Assembly (NCBI GenBank): GCA_934728355.1
Contig: CAKVEA010000003.1
Coordinates: forward strand, 1 to 64,000
DNA: 64,000 nt
Direction of reading: 5' to 3'
Source of the DNA: an uncultured Eubacteriales bacterium
Lineage (GTDB): Bacteria; Bacillota; Clostridia; Oscillospirales; Acutalibacteraceae
Under the pieces are notes generated by a model. It made no database searches. It was not told the origin of the DNA and saw only the letters and a program-made list of their open reading frames with translations. Of the stretch, positions 7,418 to 16,685 are shown piece after piece (position 1 is the stretch's first letter; each line of letters starts with the position of its first letter). Position numbers and translations under genes: made by a program.

Positions 7418-8425
7418 TCATATTTTTTTTAGCTTTGATATAGAGGTGCCGGGATAGTACCATGAAAGTATTTTTTGATAATTTGCTCCTTGTTTTGCCA
7501 TATATTGTGCACCGCTTTGACTCATTCCTACACCATGACCATAACCTTTTACAGTAAATATTATTTTTTCTTCCTCTGAGTTGAAATCTACGGTAAAATC
7601 TGAGGATCTCAGACCAAAAATTTTTCTTATTTGCTGACCTTTGAAAGATTCAGAACATATCGTTATTTCTTTTACCATACCACCTTGAGTTCTTGAATTA
7701 ATTTTTATCCAGTCTGAAGGATTTCCTTCAAAAGATATATTTTTACTGTTATTTTTAATTTTTTCTTTGAATTCCTGGAGAGATATTTCTGTTTTGGTTT
7801 CGTACCCGGATGCAAGTTTGTCTCCGGGACTTTCAACATTTGTCAGATATTTAAGATCTCCTCCGAAAACATCTTGGCACTTTTCGGTTTCTCCGGAAGA
7901 AATTGCATGATATGCTGCAAAAATTAAATTTCCGTTTTCTTCTACAACTTGCGGGAAAACTTCATTTACGCAAGTTTTTATTCTAGTATAGTATTTCTCA
8001 AAGTTATTTCCCCATTTTATTTTCATTTGGTCTTCAGGAATATAATTTATCCATTTCGAGGTATCGGCAGTGAAATCATATTCCTTTGAATTTTCTTTTC
8101 TTGAATTTGATCTTTCTCTACAAAAATATGTATAAGATGCAACCGCTTGAGCTTTAATGGCTTCTTTTTCATATAAAGCCGGCATTTCACAGCTTACAAC
8201 ACTGTATAAAAATTCTTCATCCGGTACTTTTATAATTTTTCCGCTGGATTTGTCAAGAATTTTAAAAAAGTTTGAATTTGATTCTTTTCTCTCTTCTGAT
8301 AATTTTAAGGGTGATTCTAAATTTATTAATTCTCTTTTTTTACTTACCGAAAGAAGCGGAATGAAAACCATCGAAATAAAAATAAAAAATAAAATAAGTA
8401 ATTTTCTTTGCATTTCTTGTTTCAT
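7418..8425 (-). CDS. spoIID: Stage II sporulation protein D, SpoIID
   Basis: 335 residues. SpoIID is a lytic transglycosylase that, with SpoIIM and SpoIIP, remodels septal peptidoglycan so that the mother cell can engulf the forespore. It has an N-terminal membrane anchor (about 8-25), SVVSCEMPALYEKEAIKAQA with the catalytic glutamate, the conserved AAYHAISSGET loop and the C-terminal GHGVGMSQSGAQYMA and WYYPGT motifs. Length is normal. SpoIIM and SpoIIP are not in the window. Confidence 0.92.
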   Translation of the reverse strand: MKQEMQRKLLILFFIFISMVFIPLLSVSKKRELINLESPLKLSEERKESNSNFFKILDKSSGKIIKVPDEEFLYSVVSCEMPALYEKEAIKAQAVASYTYFCRERSNSRKENSKEYDFTADTSKWINYIPEDQMKIKWGNNFEKYYTRIKTCVNEVFPQVVEENGNLIFAAYHAISSGETEKCQDVFGGDLKYLTNVESPGDKLASGYETKTEISLQEFKEKIKNNSKNISFEGNPSDWIKINSRTQGGMVKEITICSESFKGQQIRKIFGLRSSDFTVDFNSEEEKIIFTVKGYGHGVGMSQSGAQYMAKQGANYQKILSWYYPGTSISKLKKI

Positions 8426-8621
8426 AAAAATTCACGTCCCTTTGTATTTGTCCAGATTTCTAAACTTTTTTGTAATACGTGCGTATTGACTTTAGAGTCG
8501 GCTTAATATAAACTGATAGTTTAGAAAGCTCCGTATAATATAGATTATATGGACGAGATATTGAGGTTATGTTTAAAACTTCAAAAGTCTAAAAAATTTA
8601 ATTTCATTGGAGGTATTAACA

Positions 8622-9422
8622 ATGTATCTTAGAATTGCTAGAGCATTAACAGGTATTTTGTTGTTTGTGATTGTCTTTTTAAGTTTTAATGATTATTTCA
8701 AACTGGGTTCTGTTACGAATTTTGTAGAGTCAGGATGGTTTACTGCTTTATTTTTTGGTGCCATAATGGCTATTTTATTATTGATAAAATTTTCTAAAAT
8801 AGAAATAAAAAATCTTAAAGTAAAGCGAGATATTCCTCTTGCTGTAATGAGTGTTTTAGTTGCACTTAGTTTTTTCACTTGTATATCAACATATTATAAT
8901 GCTAAATCTATTTATGATTTTGAGTGGCAACCGGTTATGATGGTCGCTTTGTCGATTCTTTCTTGTTTAACTTTTGTTATAATGACAATTACTTTATTAA
9001 CCGGGAAAAATTTATTTTCATTTTTGTCGTTTTTCATATACTGTCCTGTTTTTTGGTATGCTTTCCAACTAATTTTATTTTTATCGGTTCAAAATGATAA
9101 TTCAAATATTTATGACATAACTTTAACCGCTTTTTCGGCACTTTTCTTTTTGTATTATACTCAAGTATTTTCAACATCTTCGAACCTCAACATTGTAAAA
9201 TTAATTATTGGATTTGGAACTGCAACGGTTATACTTACAGCTATGAAAGCAGTTAATTATTATGTTATTATAAAGGGTTCATCGGTGGTAAATGAAGTTG
9301 AAAGTACTACATTAAATCTACAAGGTATGATTGCGGTTTATATATTATCTGTAGTAATATATGCATATGGAGAAATAAGAAAGAGCAAAATTAGTTCTGG
9401 TAATGATTCTCAAAAAATTTAG
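8622..9422 (+). CDS. Polytopic membrane protein, unknown
   Basis: 266 residues from the ATG at 8622, which has GGAGG nine bases upstream; an earlier TTG at 8607 overlaps that site and is not used. About seven or eight hydrophobic segments are visible, with a cytoplasmic charged loop (KFSKIEIKNLKVKRDI) after the second and a hydrophilic C-terminus. I do not recognise a family. It stands alone between spoIID (divergent) and gapA. A possible TATAAT lies at 8534-8539 without a good -35. Confidence 0.65.
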   Translation: MYLRIARALTGILLFVIVFLSFNDYFKLGSVTNFVESGWFTALFFGAIMAILLLIKFSKIEIKNLKVKRDIPLAVMSVLVALSFFTCISTYYNAKSIYDFEWQPVMMVALSILSCLTFVIMTITLLTGKNLFSFLSFFIYCPVFWYAFQLILFLSVQNDNSNIYDITLTAFSALFFLYYTQVFSTSSNLNIVKLIIGFGTATVILTAMKAVNYYVIIKGSSVVNEVESTTLNLQGMIAVYILSVVIYAYGEIRKSKISSGNDSQKI

Positions 9423-9470
9423 TATATATTTTCTTTAATTATCAGTATAATTTATTATGTAGAAAATTAA

Positions 9471-10508
<1,038 letters not shown>

Positions 10509-10516
10509 AATAAAAG

Positions 10517-10546
10517 TTCCTCACTTTTAAAGTGAGGAATTAATTT
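10517..10546. terminator. Terminator after gapA
   Basis: Perfect ten-base stem (TTCCTCACTT with AAGTGAGGAA), three-base loop, then a T-rich tail. It also lies at the end of the convergent acetyltransferase gene. Confidence 0.85.
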
Positions 10547-11065
10547 TTAGTCTAATTTCGTTCCCATAAGATAATAATCTTCTCTTGTGGCTTTACCTAA
10601 ATACTTAGAGAAATTTTTTAATACTTTAAATCCCATTTTTTCATATATATTAACGCTTGGATTATTTTTGTAAACATATAATTCTAAATTTTTTAGACTC
10701 ATTTTTTTCGAAGTATTTTTTATTATGTCCATTATTTTTTTGCCTATTCCTTGGCCTCTGACTTTTGAGTCAAGATAAAATTTAGATAAAAACACTTTTT
10801 TCTTTTTTTCATTAATATTTACGGCAATATACCCGATATTGGTTTCATTTGATTTTACTATGTAATATTTATCTCCTTGAAGGATGGCTTTTTCTATTGC
10901 GTCCGGGCTTTGATATGTATCGTATATTTTTTTTACACAAACAGGACTGTAAAATTTACTGTAGTAATCAATATATATGTTTTTTACAAGGCTGTTTATT
11001 TCTTGTAGTAAAAACTTGTTGTTACCTACAAATTCAAAGCTTAAATTTGGTTGCGTTGCAATCAT
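10547..11065 (-). CDS. GNAT-family N-acetyltransferase
   Basis: 172 residues. The acetyl-CoA-binding motif RGQGIGKKIMD is at about 106-116 after the strand KVFLSKFYLD, and the late motif NPSVNIYEKMGFK completes the fold. The substrate is unknown; such enzymes acetylate amines or protein N-termini. It is monocistronic and converges on the gapA terminator. Confidence 0.85.
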   Translation of the reverse strand: MIATQPNLSFEFVGNNKFLLQEINSLVKNIYIDYYSKFYSPVCVKKIYDTYQSPDAIEKAILQGDKYYIVKSNETNIGYIAVNINEKKKKVFLSKFYLDSKVRGQGIGKKIMDIIKNTSKKMSLKNLELYVYKNNPSVNIYEKMGFKVLKNFSKYLGKATREDYYLMGTKLD

Positions 11066-11256
11066 GGTTTAAAATACTCCTTTCAAAATAAAAATATATA
11101 AATATCATATTATATTATATTATTTACTAAAAAAATTATCAACTATATCAAATAAAATTATTTGTTTTCGGCTGAAAATTTATAAACTTGAAAAATATAC
11201 TTAATTATGTTAAAATAAAAAAATCACTTGAAAATTACTGTTTCGAAGGTGGCTGT

Positions 11257-12789
11257 ATGGGACTTTTAGAAGTAAAAAATCTGTCTTTTTCGTATGCAGA
11301 CAGAATATTATATAAAAATTCTTCTTTTGAAATTTTTAAAGGAGAGCATGTAGGGCTTGTTGGTAAAAATGGTTGTGGGAAAACCACACTTTTAAATACC
11401 ATAAGAGGGGAAACAATCCCCGATGAAGGGCAAATAAAATGGCAAAAAGGAATTAAAGTAGGATATTTAGATCAATATGCAAGTATTAGCGGTGAACAGA
11501 CTATACTTCAGTATTTAAAAACAGCTTTTAACTATCTTTATGATATTGAATCTGAACTTCAAAAAATTTATTCTGAAATGTCTGAAAACTTTACGCAAGA
11601 GATATTTGATAAATCTACAGAGTATCAAAATATTTTGGAAAATGCAGGATTTTATGAAATAGAAAGTACAGTACTTAAAGTTGCTGGAGGTCTCGGACTT
11701 ATCCCAATAGGTCTTGATAAACCTTTAAATAAGTTAAGTGGTGGGCAAAAAGAAAAAGTCATGCTTGCTAAGCTTCTTCTTGAAAAACCAGATATGCTTC
11801 TTATGGACGAGCCTACAAACTTTTTAGATAAAGAACATATAGAATGGTTAAAAGGCTATCTTAAGGGATTTAAAGGTGCATTTATAGTTATTTCTCATGA
11901 TTTCGATTTTTTAAATGAAATATCCAATTTTATAATTGATATTGAATTTGAAGAAATCAAAAAATATCCTGGAAATTTTTCTAAATTCTTAAAAATAAAA
12001 GACATAAAAAAAGAAACTTATTTAAGAGAATTTAAAGCTCAACAAAAAGAAATAAAGAAACATGAGGAATTTATTGCTAAAAACCGTGTTAGAGCTTCAA
12101 CGGCAAAACAGGCTCAGAGTAGAATAAAAAAACTTGAAAAAATGAATTTAATTTCACCACCGGAAAAAAGTATAAAACCTAGATTTAACTTCAAATATTT
12201 GCCAATTGAAGAACAAAAAGTACTGATAGTTAAAGATTTGGCAGTGGGATATAACAAACGCTTGATTCCCAAAATAAGCTTCGAAATGAAATCTTGTGAT
12301 AAAATAGTTATAACCGGGTTTAATGGTACAGGTAAGTCTACTTTACTTAAAACTTTAGTCGGAGAAATTAAACCTATTTCCGGATGGTTCCATTTTTCGG
12401 AGGAGACAAAGGTATCTTATTTTGAACAAGAGTTTAATTGGGAAGATGATTCAAAATCACCTCTTGAGGAGCTTGGCGAAAGATTTTTTAAATTGCCTCA
12501 AAGTGAAATAAGAAAGAATTTGTCTTTGTGCGGACTTAAATCCGATCATGTTTTTCAGCCACTTAAATCATTAAGCGGTGGAGAGCAAGCTAAAGTAAAA
12601 ATATGTGACCTCATGCTTAAAAAATCTAATTTTCTTATACTTGATGAGCCTACCAATCATCTTGATGAAGATGCAAAAGAATGTCTTAAAAAGCAACTGG
12701 AAATTTGGCCGGGGGCAATTATACTTGTTTCGCATGATGTAAAGTTTTATAAAGATTGGTGCGATAAAATTATTAATATAAAAAAGTAA
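11257..12789 (+). CDS. ABC-F family ATPase
   Basis: 510 residues from the ATG at 11257, the first start that gives the normal MGLLEVKNLSFSY opening; an in-frame TTG at 11188 would add an unusual 23 residues. It has two ATPase cassettes without membrane domains: Walker A GKNGCGKTT and GFNGTGKST, signatures LSGGQKEKV and LSGGEQAKV, Walker B LLMDEPTN and LILDEPTNHLD, joined by a charged linker (about 240-310). ABC-F proteins act on ribosomes to rescue stalled translation or protect against antibiotics. The subgroup cannot be told by eye. Confidence 0.9.
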   Translation: MGLLEVKNLSFSYADRILYKNSSFEIFKGEHVGLVGKNGCGKTTLLNTIRGETIPDEGQIKWQKGIKVGYLDQYASISGEQTILQYLKTAFNYLYDIESELQKIYSEMSENFTQEIFDKSTEYQNILENAGFYEIESTVLKVAGGLGLIPIGLDKPLNKLSGGQKEKVMLAKLLLEKPDMLLMDEPTNFLDKEHIEWLKGYLKGFKGAFIVISHDFDFLNEISNFIIDIEFEEIKKYPGNFSKFLKIKDIKKETYLREFKAQQKEIKKHEEFIAKNRVRASTAKQAQSRIKKLEKMNLISPPEKSIKPRFNFKYLPIEEQKVLIVKDLAVGYNKRLIPKISFEMKSCDKIVITGFNGTGKSTLLKTLVGEIKPISGWFHFSEETKVSYFEQEFNWEDDSKSPLEELGERFFKLPQSEIRKNLSLCGLKSDHVFQPLKSLSGGEQAKVKICDLMLKKSNFLILDEPTNHLDEDAKECLKKQLEIWPGAIILVSHDVKFYKDWCDKIINIKK

Positions 12790-12794
12790 AAATA

Positions 12795-12823
12795 TTGACA
12801 CTTATGAGATTTAGTATTATAAT
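12795..12823 (+). promoter_or_regulatory. Strong sigma-A promoter
   Basis: TTGACA (12795-12800), 17-base spacer, TATAAT (12818-12823), placed 45 bp before the next gene. Both hexamers match the consensus. Confidence 0.8.
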
Positions 12824-12867
12824 AATATTAAAAATGAGAATAGTTTGATTAAAAGGAGAATTTAGCA

Positions 12868-13350
12868 ATGAATGCATTGGATAATGTTTTAAAAATTAGT
12901 GGTGTTGTTTGTTTAACTACTGTTACTCTTTTTACAGGTGTGGTTGGTGTTAAAGTTTATAAAGTTGTAAATAGTTTTAGTGGTGTTGGTGAGTCTTTAA
13001 ATGAAGCATCTAAAATTGGAGTTGATTTCTTAAGTACTTTGAGAAAGAGCATCAGTAGTGAAGATTTCGAAAGGTTTAGATATTTTTGTTCGAGTCTCGG
13101 TAGATTTCTTCAAGAACCTAATTCCCTTGAAAATCTTTCTCCGGAGGATAAAAAAAATGTTTCGCCTATCATAGTTAATTTTGTTGAGTTTTTGAACAAG
13201 CTGTTAGATAATCTTAATAAAAGTAGTGAAGGTGCCGAATTAGTTGGTAAGATTAGTGGATTAGTTGGAACTTTGAATGGAATATTGAGAGATTTCCGAG
13301 AAAACGGTTTTGGATGTCGTATTGCAAATTTTAAGATTCCTAAAAAATAA
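12868..13350 (+). CDS. Small membrane-anchored protein, unknown
   Basis: 160 residues with one N-terminal membrane segment (about 10-32, GVVCLTTVTLFTGVVGV) and a soluble, probably helical remainder (FLSTLRKSISSEDFERFRYF, VEFLNKLLDNLNK). The hydrophobic stretch lacks a clear cleavage site, so it is probably an anchor. No family recognised. It has its own consensus promoter, a good AAAGGAG ribosome binding site and a terminator, so it is a well-expressed single gene. Confidence 0.65.
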   Translation: MNALDNVLKISGVVCLTTVTLFTGVVGVKVYKVVNSFSGVGESLNEASKIGVDFLSTLRKSISSEDFERFRYFCSSLGRFLQEPNSLENLSPEDKKNVSPIIVNFVEFLNKLLDNLNKSSEGAELVGKISGLVGTLNGILRDFRENGFGCRIANFKIPKK

Positions 13351-13390
13351 AAGTCGAGCAGTGTCACATTTTATAAAAATTGTAAGTAAA

Positions 13391-13422
13391 AAAAGAACCT
13401 CTTTTGAAAGAGGCTCTTTTTT
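13391..13422. terminator. Bidirectional terminator
   Basis: Near-perfect hairpin (CCTCTTT with AAAGAGG, flanked by further pairs) with A run before and T run after. It serves both converging genes. Confidence 0.8.
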
Positions 13423-13433
13423 ATGTAACCTTT

Positions 13434-13883
13434 TTACCTTGATTTAAACATTTCTCTTACTTTACGAATCTCTGCAAGTGAACTGGTGATAGTTTCATCA
13501 AGTTCTTTCATAACGTTTCCTGCATATTCATCTGTTGAAGAACGTATACTTTTAGATTGAGATTCAGCTTGAGAAAGTATTTCTTTTGCTTTTTCTTGAG
13601 CAAGTTTTACTATTTCACTGTTATTAACAAGTTCTTTTATTTTACTTTCGGAACTTTTTATCATCATTTCGGCTTCTTCTCGAGCTTTGTCTATAATATT
13701 TGAACGGTCCTGAACTATTTTTTTAGCTTGTACTATTTCCATTGGTAAATTTTCTTTTGTTGCTTCAATCAATTTTTTTATTTCTTTGACTTCAACTAAA
13801 ACTTTTCCGCCTGACATAGGAAGTTGCCATGCTGATTCCAATTCTGATTCGATACTTTCGATTAATTTTTCAATGCTTGTCAT
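13434..13883 (-). CDS. Coiled-coil protein, ATP-synthase-subunit-like helix
   Basis: 149 residues, almost wholly alpha-helical: AREEAEMMIKSSESKIKELV and LAQEKAKEILSQAESQSK give long alanine/glutamate heptads like those in DivIVA or F/V-type ATPase stalk subunits. Clostridial genomes carry similar proteins near rsmD/coaD, often loosely annotated as V-ATPase subunit H or as DivIVA-like. No membrane segment. It follows rsmD on the same strand after 25 bp and may be cotranscribed with it. Function unknown. Confidence 0.65.
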   Translation of the reverse strand: MTSIEKLIESIESELESAWQLPMSGGKVLVEVKEIKKLIEATKENLPMEIVQAKKIVQDRSNIIDKAREEAEMMIKSSESKIKELVNNSEIVKLAQEKAKEILSQAESQSKSIRSSTDEYAGNVMKELDETITSSLAEIRKVREMFKSR

Positions 13884-13908
13884 AAAAAGTTCTCTCCTTC
13901 ATATTGTA

Positions 13909-14451
13909 CTAATTATTTTTTTCATACAAATACAGCGATATTTTACCATAACGATACTTTTTTCGCAAATAAAATTTTTTTTCATCAATAGAAATTTGCT
14001 GCGAAGATAATGCTTCTACAGCGAGTATATCAGGCAAATGTTTTGAGTTCAAAATTTCTTTTAAAGATTTTGTGAGTAGTTCTGTATTTTTATATGGAGG
14101 ATCTAAAAAAATTATATCATACTTTTCAGACGAGTTTTTTAAAAAATCTACTGCCTCTTGATTATATGCTTTAATATTATAAGGTATTTTTATTTTTTTT
14201 ATGTTTTCTTTTATAATTCTGAAATTTTCTCTTTCAAGCTCAACTATTGTAACTGATTTTGCTCCTTGGCTAAAAGCCTCAATTCCAATTTGACCTGTTC
14301 CACCGAATAAATCAAGAAATGTTTTACCTTGAATTTGAATTCTGAGAATATCAAATAATGATTTTTTTATTCTGTCCTTAGTGGGCCTTAAATCAGGATT
14401 TTTTGCTGAGTTTAATTTTAGACCTCTCATATTTCCGGATATTACTTGCAT
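13909..14451 (-). CDS. rsmD: 16S rRNA guanine(966)-N2-methyltransferase RsmD
   Basis: 180 residues. It methylates G966 of 16S rRNA (E. coli numbering) using S-adenosylmethionine. It shows the family start ISGNMRGLKL, RPTKDRIKKSLF, the SAM loop DLFGGTGQIGIEAFSQGA and the catalytic motif FLDPPY. coaD, which normally follows rsmD in Firmicutes, is not here; the helical protein gene comes next. It lies 9 bp after the cyclophilin gene. Confidence 0.92.
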   Translation of the reverse strand: MQVISGNMRGLKLNSAKNPDLRPTKDRIKKSLFDILRIQIQGKTFLDLFGGTGQIGIEAFSQGAKSVTIVELERENFRIIKENIKKIKIPYNIKAYNQEAVDFLKNSSEKYDIIFLDPPYKNTELLTKSLKEILNSKHLPDILAVEALSSQQISIDEKKFYLRKKYRYGKISLYLYEKNN

Positions 14452-14460
14452 ATTTTTTAC

Positions 14461-15279
14461 CTAACCTTCAGATTTATATTCATTTATTTCTACTTTTTCA
14501 ATTTTAATTTCGGTTTTCGGTTTATCATTTTCATCTGTTTCGGAATTTGAAATTTTTTCTACAACATCAAGTCCTTCAAAGACTTGTCCGAAAACAGTAT
14601 GACCTTCTCCGGAAGTGCTGTAGTACCCATCGAGAAATGGATTACCGCCCTTTTGAGAATAAAGATTTTTAACTTCTTCGGTTACTTTAGACATGTCTAT
14701 TGTTTTTCCGTATCTGGCTTTGAAAGCTTTTGGATTTTTTTTGTAAATTTTATAATTGCTTTCAAAAACTTCCCAACCTTTAAAATTTTTAGGGTCTTGG
14801 AAATTTATAAAAAATTGACTTCCATTTGTGTTTTTACCTTTGTTTGCCATAGAAAGAGACCCGGTTATATTTAATAGATCTTTGGAAAACTCATCTTCAA
14901 AAGGCTTATTCCACTTACTTTCTCCTCCTGTTCCTGTACCAGTAGGATCACCTGATTGAATCATAAAATCTTTTATTACTCTATGAAAAATCAAGTTATT
15001 GTAATATCCGTTTGAAGCTAAAGTTTTAAAATTTTCTACCGCTTTTGGAGCTTTTTCGGGGAACAATCTTATTTTAATTTCGCCTACATTTGTTTTTATG
15101 ACAGCTATTTCTTCATTTTCTTTTGGATTTTCAAGTTGATATCCTGGAAAAGACTGAACTTCTTCTTTAGTATTATTTTCCACTTTTGTTTCACCTTTTT
15201 TCATAAATAAAAAATAAGAAAGTACTACTCCTAGAATTGTTAAACAAACCAAAGCCGAAACAGCTATTTTATTTTTCAT
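14461..15279 (-). CDS. Membrane-anchored cyclophilin-type peptidyl-prolyl isomerase
   Basis: 272 residues. An N-terminal membrane segment (about 5-26) with no lipobox cysteine is followed by a cyclophilin domain facing outside. Active-site motifs are present: FHRVIKDFMIQSGDPTGTGTG, GSQFFINFQD and HTVFGQVFEGLDVV. An insertion around FESNYKIYKKNPKAFKARYG separates the last two. It should catalyse proline isomerisation during folding of exported proteins. It precedes rsmD with a short gap, so they probably share a transcript. Confidence 0.88.
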   Translation of the reverse strand: MKNKIAVSALVCLTILGVVLSYFLFMKKGETKVENNTKEEVQSFPGYQLENPKENEEIAVIKTNVGEIKIRLFPEKAPKAVENFKTLASNGYYNNLIFHRVIKDFMIQSGDPTGTGTGGESKWNKPFEDEFSKDLLNITGSLSMANKGKNTNGSQFFINFQDPKNFKGWEVFESNYKIYKKNPKAFKARYGKTIDMSKVTEEVKNLYSQKGGNPFLDGYYSTSGEGHTVFGQVFEGLDVVEKISNSETDENDKPKTEIKIEKVEINEYKSEG

Positions 15280-15483
15280 TGTTTTGTTTTCCTTTCTGCA
15301 ATTTATTTTTGTAGTATATTAGTACTTTAGAAATTATATCTCAATTTTTTAGGTAGTACAATAAAATTTTAAAAAATAAATTAACCTAAATGAAGTATCT
15401 GAATAGTATGGTTATAGAGGCTGCATTTTGGATGTGGTTCTCTAAGAAATTAAAATTAAAATTATTTAGGAGGTTTATTATTT

Positions 15484-15840
15484 ATGGAGTATGAAAAATC
15501 TTACGGACACTGCCCGGAATTTTGTTCTGCTTTAGGCTTTCAAGATGTTATGGTAGGTGTTCCTGTTGAAGTCAAACCTTTTGCCGAAGTTGGAAAAGTT
15601 AAAACGCAGTGTTTGGGTAAGCCTATGATTGAAAGAGGAAGTATGGAATGTGAAGGAAAACATGGTGAGACTTGTAAATTTGTTATAAGACAAAAAATGC
15701 GTATTGAAGTTCCTGTTGCATTTGGTGCCAAGACGGAAATCGGAAAAGCAAAAATAGATTGCAAATGTCGTGAAAAATTTGAGGAAGTTCATGGCGGCGA
15801 ATGTGAAGGTCATGAACAAGGCTGCGGAGGAATGATTTGA
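15484..15840 (+). CDS. Cysteine-rich small protein, possibly spore-coat-like
   Basis: 118 residues with about ten cysteines. Two similar blocks are visible: VGVPVEVKPFAEVGKVKTQC and IEVPVAFGAKTEIGKAKIDC, an internal repeat of about 70 residues spacing. The second recalls the VEVPVxFxAxxEV core of DUF3794/SPOCS proteins found in spore coats, but this is a weak, by-eye likeness. The C-terminus is His/Cys/Gly-rich (GGECEGHEQGCGGM), suited to metal binding. A good AGGAGG precedes the ATG. A terminator follows, so it is monocistronic. Confidence 0.6.
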   Translation: MEYEKSYGHCPEFCSALGFQDVMVGVPVEVKPFAEVGKVKTQCLGKPMIERGSMECEGKHGETCKFVIRQKMRIEVPVAFGAKTEIGKAKIDCKCREKFEEVHGGECEGHEQGCGGMI

Positions 15841-15917
15841 TAATTTAAATATATATTTTTAAGACTTATTAAACAGCAAAAATTTTTTGATTCAAAAAAC
15901 TAAATATATAAATTAAC

Positions 15918-15954
15918 AGACTTTTTTGGAATTGTTTCCAAAAAGGTCTTTTTG
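15918..15954 (+). terminator. Rho-independent terminator
   Basis: Fourteen-base stem (15918-15931 with 15936-15949) with one mismatch, short loop and T tail. Confidence 0.85.
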
Positions 15955-15985
15955 TATAAATTTTGAATAAATTTAAATAAAAATA

Positions 15986-16014
15986 TTGAAAAATAAAGTG
16001 TATTAATATATAAT
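15986..16014 (+). promoter_or_regulatory. Promoter of the double-glycine peptide gene
   Basis: TTGAAA (15986-15991), 17-base spacer, TATAAT (16009-16014), 40 bp before the start. Confidence 0.65.
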
Positions 16015-16053
16015 ACTCTTTAAATATATTAATTAGAAGGAGAAGATGTAAAA

Positions 16054-16371
16054 ATGAAAAATAACAATTTTAGAGAGCTTACCGAAAGCGAAATAGAAAA
16101 TGTTTCCGGTGGATACGATATTACTTATTCTGCACATAATGATGTTAAATTAAGCAGAGAAGAGTACGACTTTTTAAAACAAAAGGGTATAATTGACGAG
16201 GAAGGAAAATTAAAACATAAAGACGTTCAAAATGCTGAAAAAGCACTACTTGATGCAGGATATAAAGCCGGGGAAGTACGTCATCTTAAATTTATGTATA
16301 AGAATTATAAACCACCTTTATATGCAAATATTACTATTGTAGGAGATAAAAACGAAGGCGAAGAGAATTAA
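16054..16371 (+). CDS. Peptide with double-glycine (bacteriocin-type) leader
   Basis: 105 residues. The first 20 residues (ending FRELTESEIENVSGG) match the classic leader of class II bacteriocins and other peptides exported by peptidase-containing ABC transporters: polar start, LTExEIENVSGG and cleavage after GG. The remaining 85 residues are hydrophilic and charged, with no cysteines, unlike most lantibiotics. No exporter, immunity or modification gene is nearby, so it must use a transporter encoded elsewhere if the leader works. It has its own promoter and terminator. It could be a bacteriocin, a signal or a secreted effector; I cannot tell which. Confidence 0.6.
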   Translation: MKNNNFRELTESEIENVSGGYDITYSAHNDVKLSREEYDFLKQKGIIDEEGKLKHKDVQNAEKALLDAGYKAGEVRHLKFMYKNYKPPLYANITIVGDKNEGEEN

Positions 16372-16389
16372 TCATAAATTTTATGTAGG

Positions 16390-16426
16390 TACAGCTTTAA
16401 CATTTAAGCTGTATCTTATTTTTTTA
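16390..16426 (+). terminator. Rho-independent terminator
   Basis: Eight-base stem TACAGCTT with AAGCTGTA, A/T-rich loop, then a long T-rich tail. Confidence 0.8.
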
Positions 16427-16583
16427 TTCATGTGTATATTTAATATATCTTTATTCTCATTTTTAGTATGATAAAGGTAAACATAAAAATATATGAATTG
16501 AATATAAATTTTTAAATATTGGTGGAATAAATATAAAAAACATAATTTTTTATGAATAAAATCGGTATGTGAAAAATAAACTA

Positions 16584-16611
16584 TTGCAAAATAATATTAA
16601 TTGTATATAAT
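16584..16611 (+). promoter_or_regulatory. Probable promoter of the PucR-type regulator
   Basis: TTGCAA (16584-16589), 16-base spacer, TATAAT (16606-16611), 75 bp before the start at 16686. The rest of 16427-16685 is AT-rich with nothing else I can identify. Confidence 0.5.
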
Positions 16612-16685
16612 AAATAAAAGAGGCTATTCAGAATAGTTGTAATTATGGGAAACTCAAAAGTATAAATAATAAAGAGAGGTAAAGT

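Noticed and set aside
9446..9451. TATAAT before gapA as a promoter
   Set aside because: The -10 is good but no -35 hexamer is recognisable at 16-18 bases.
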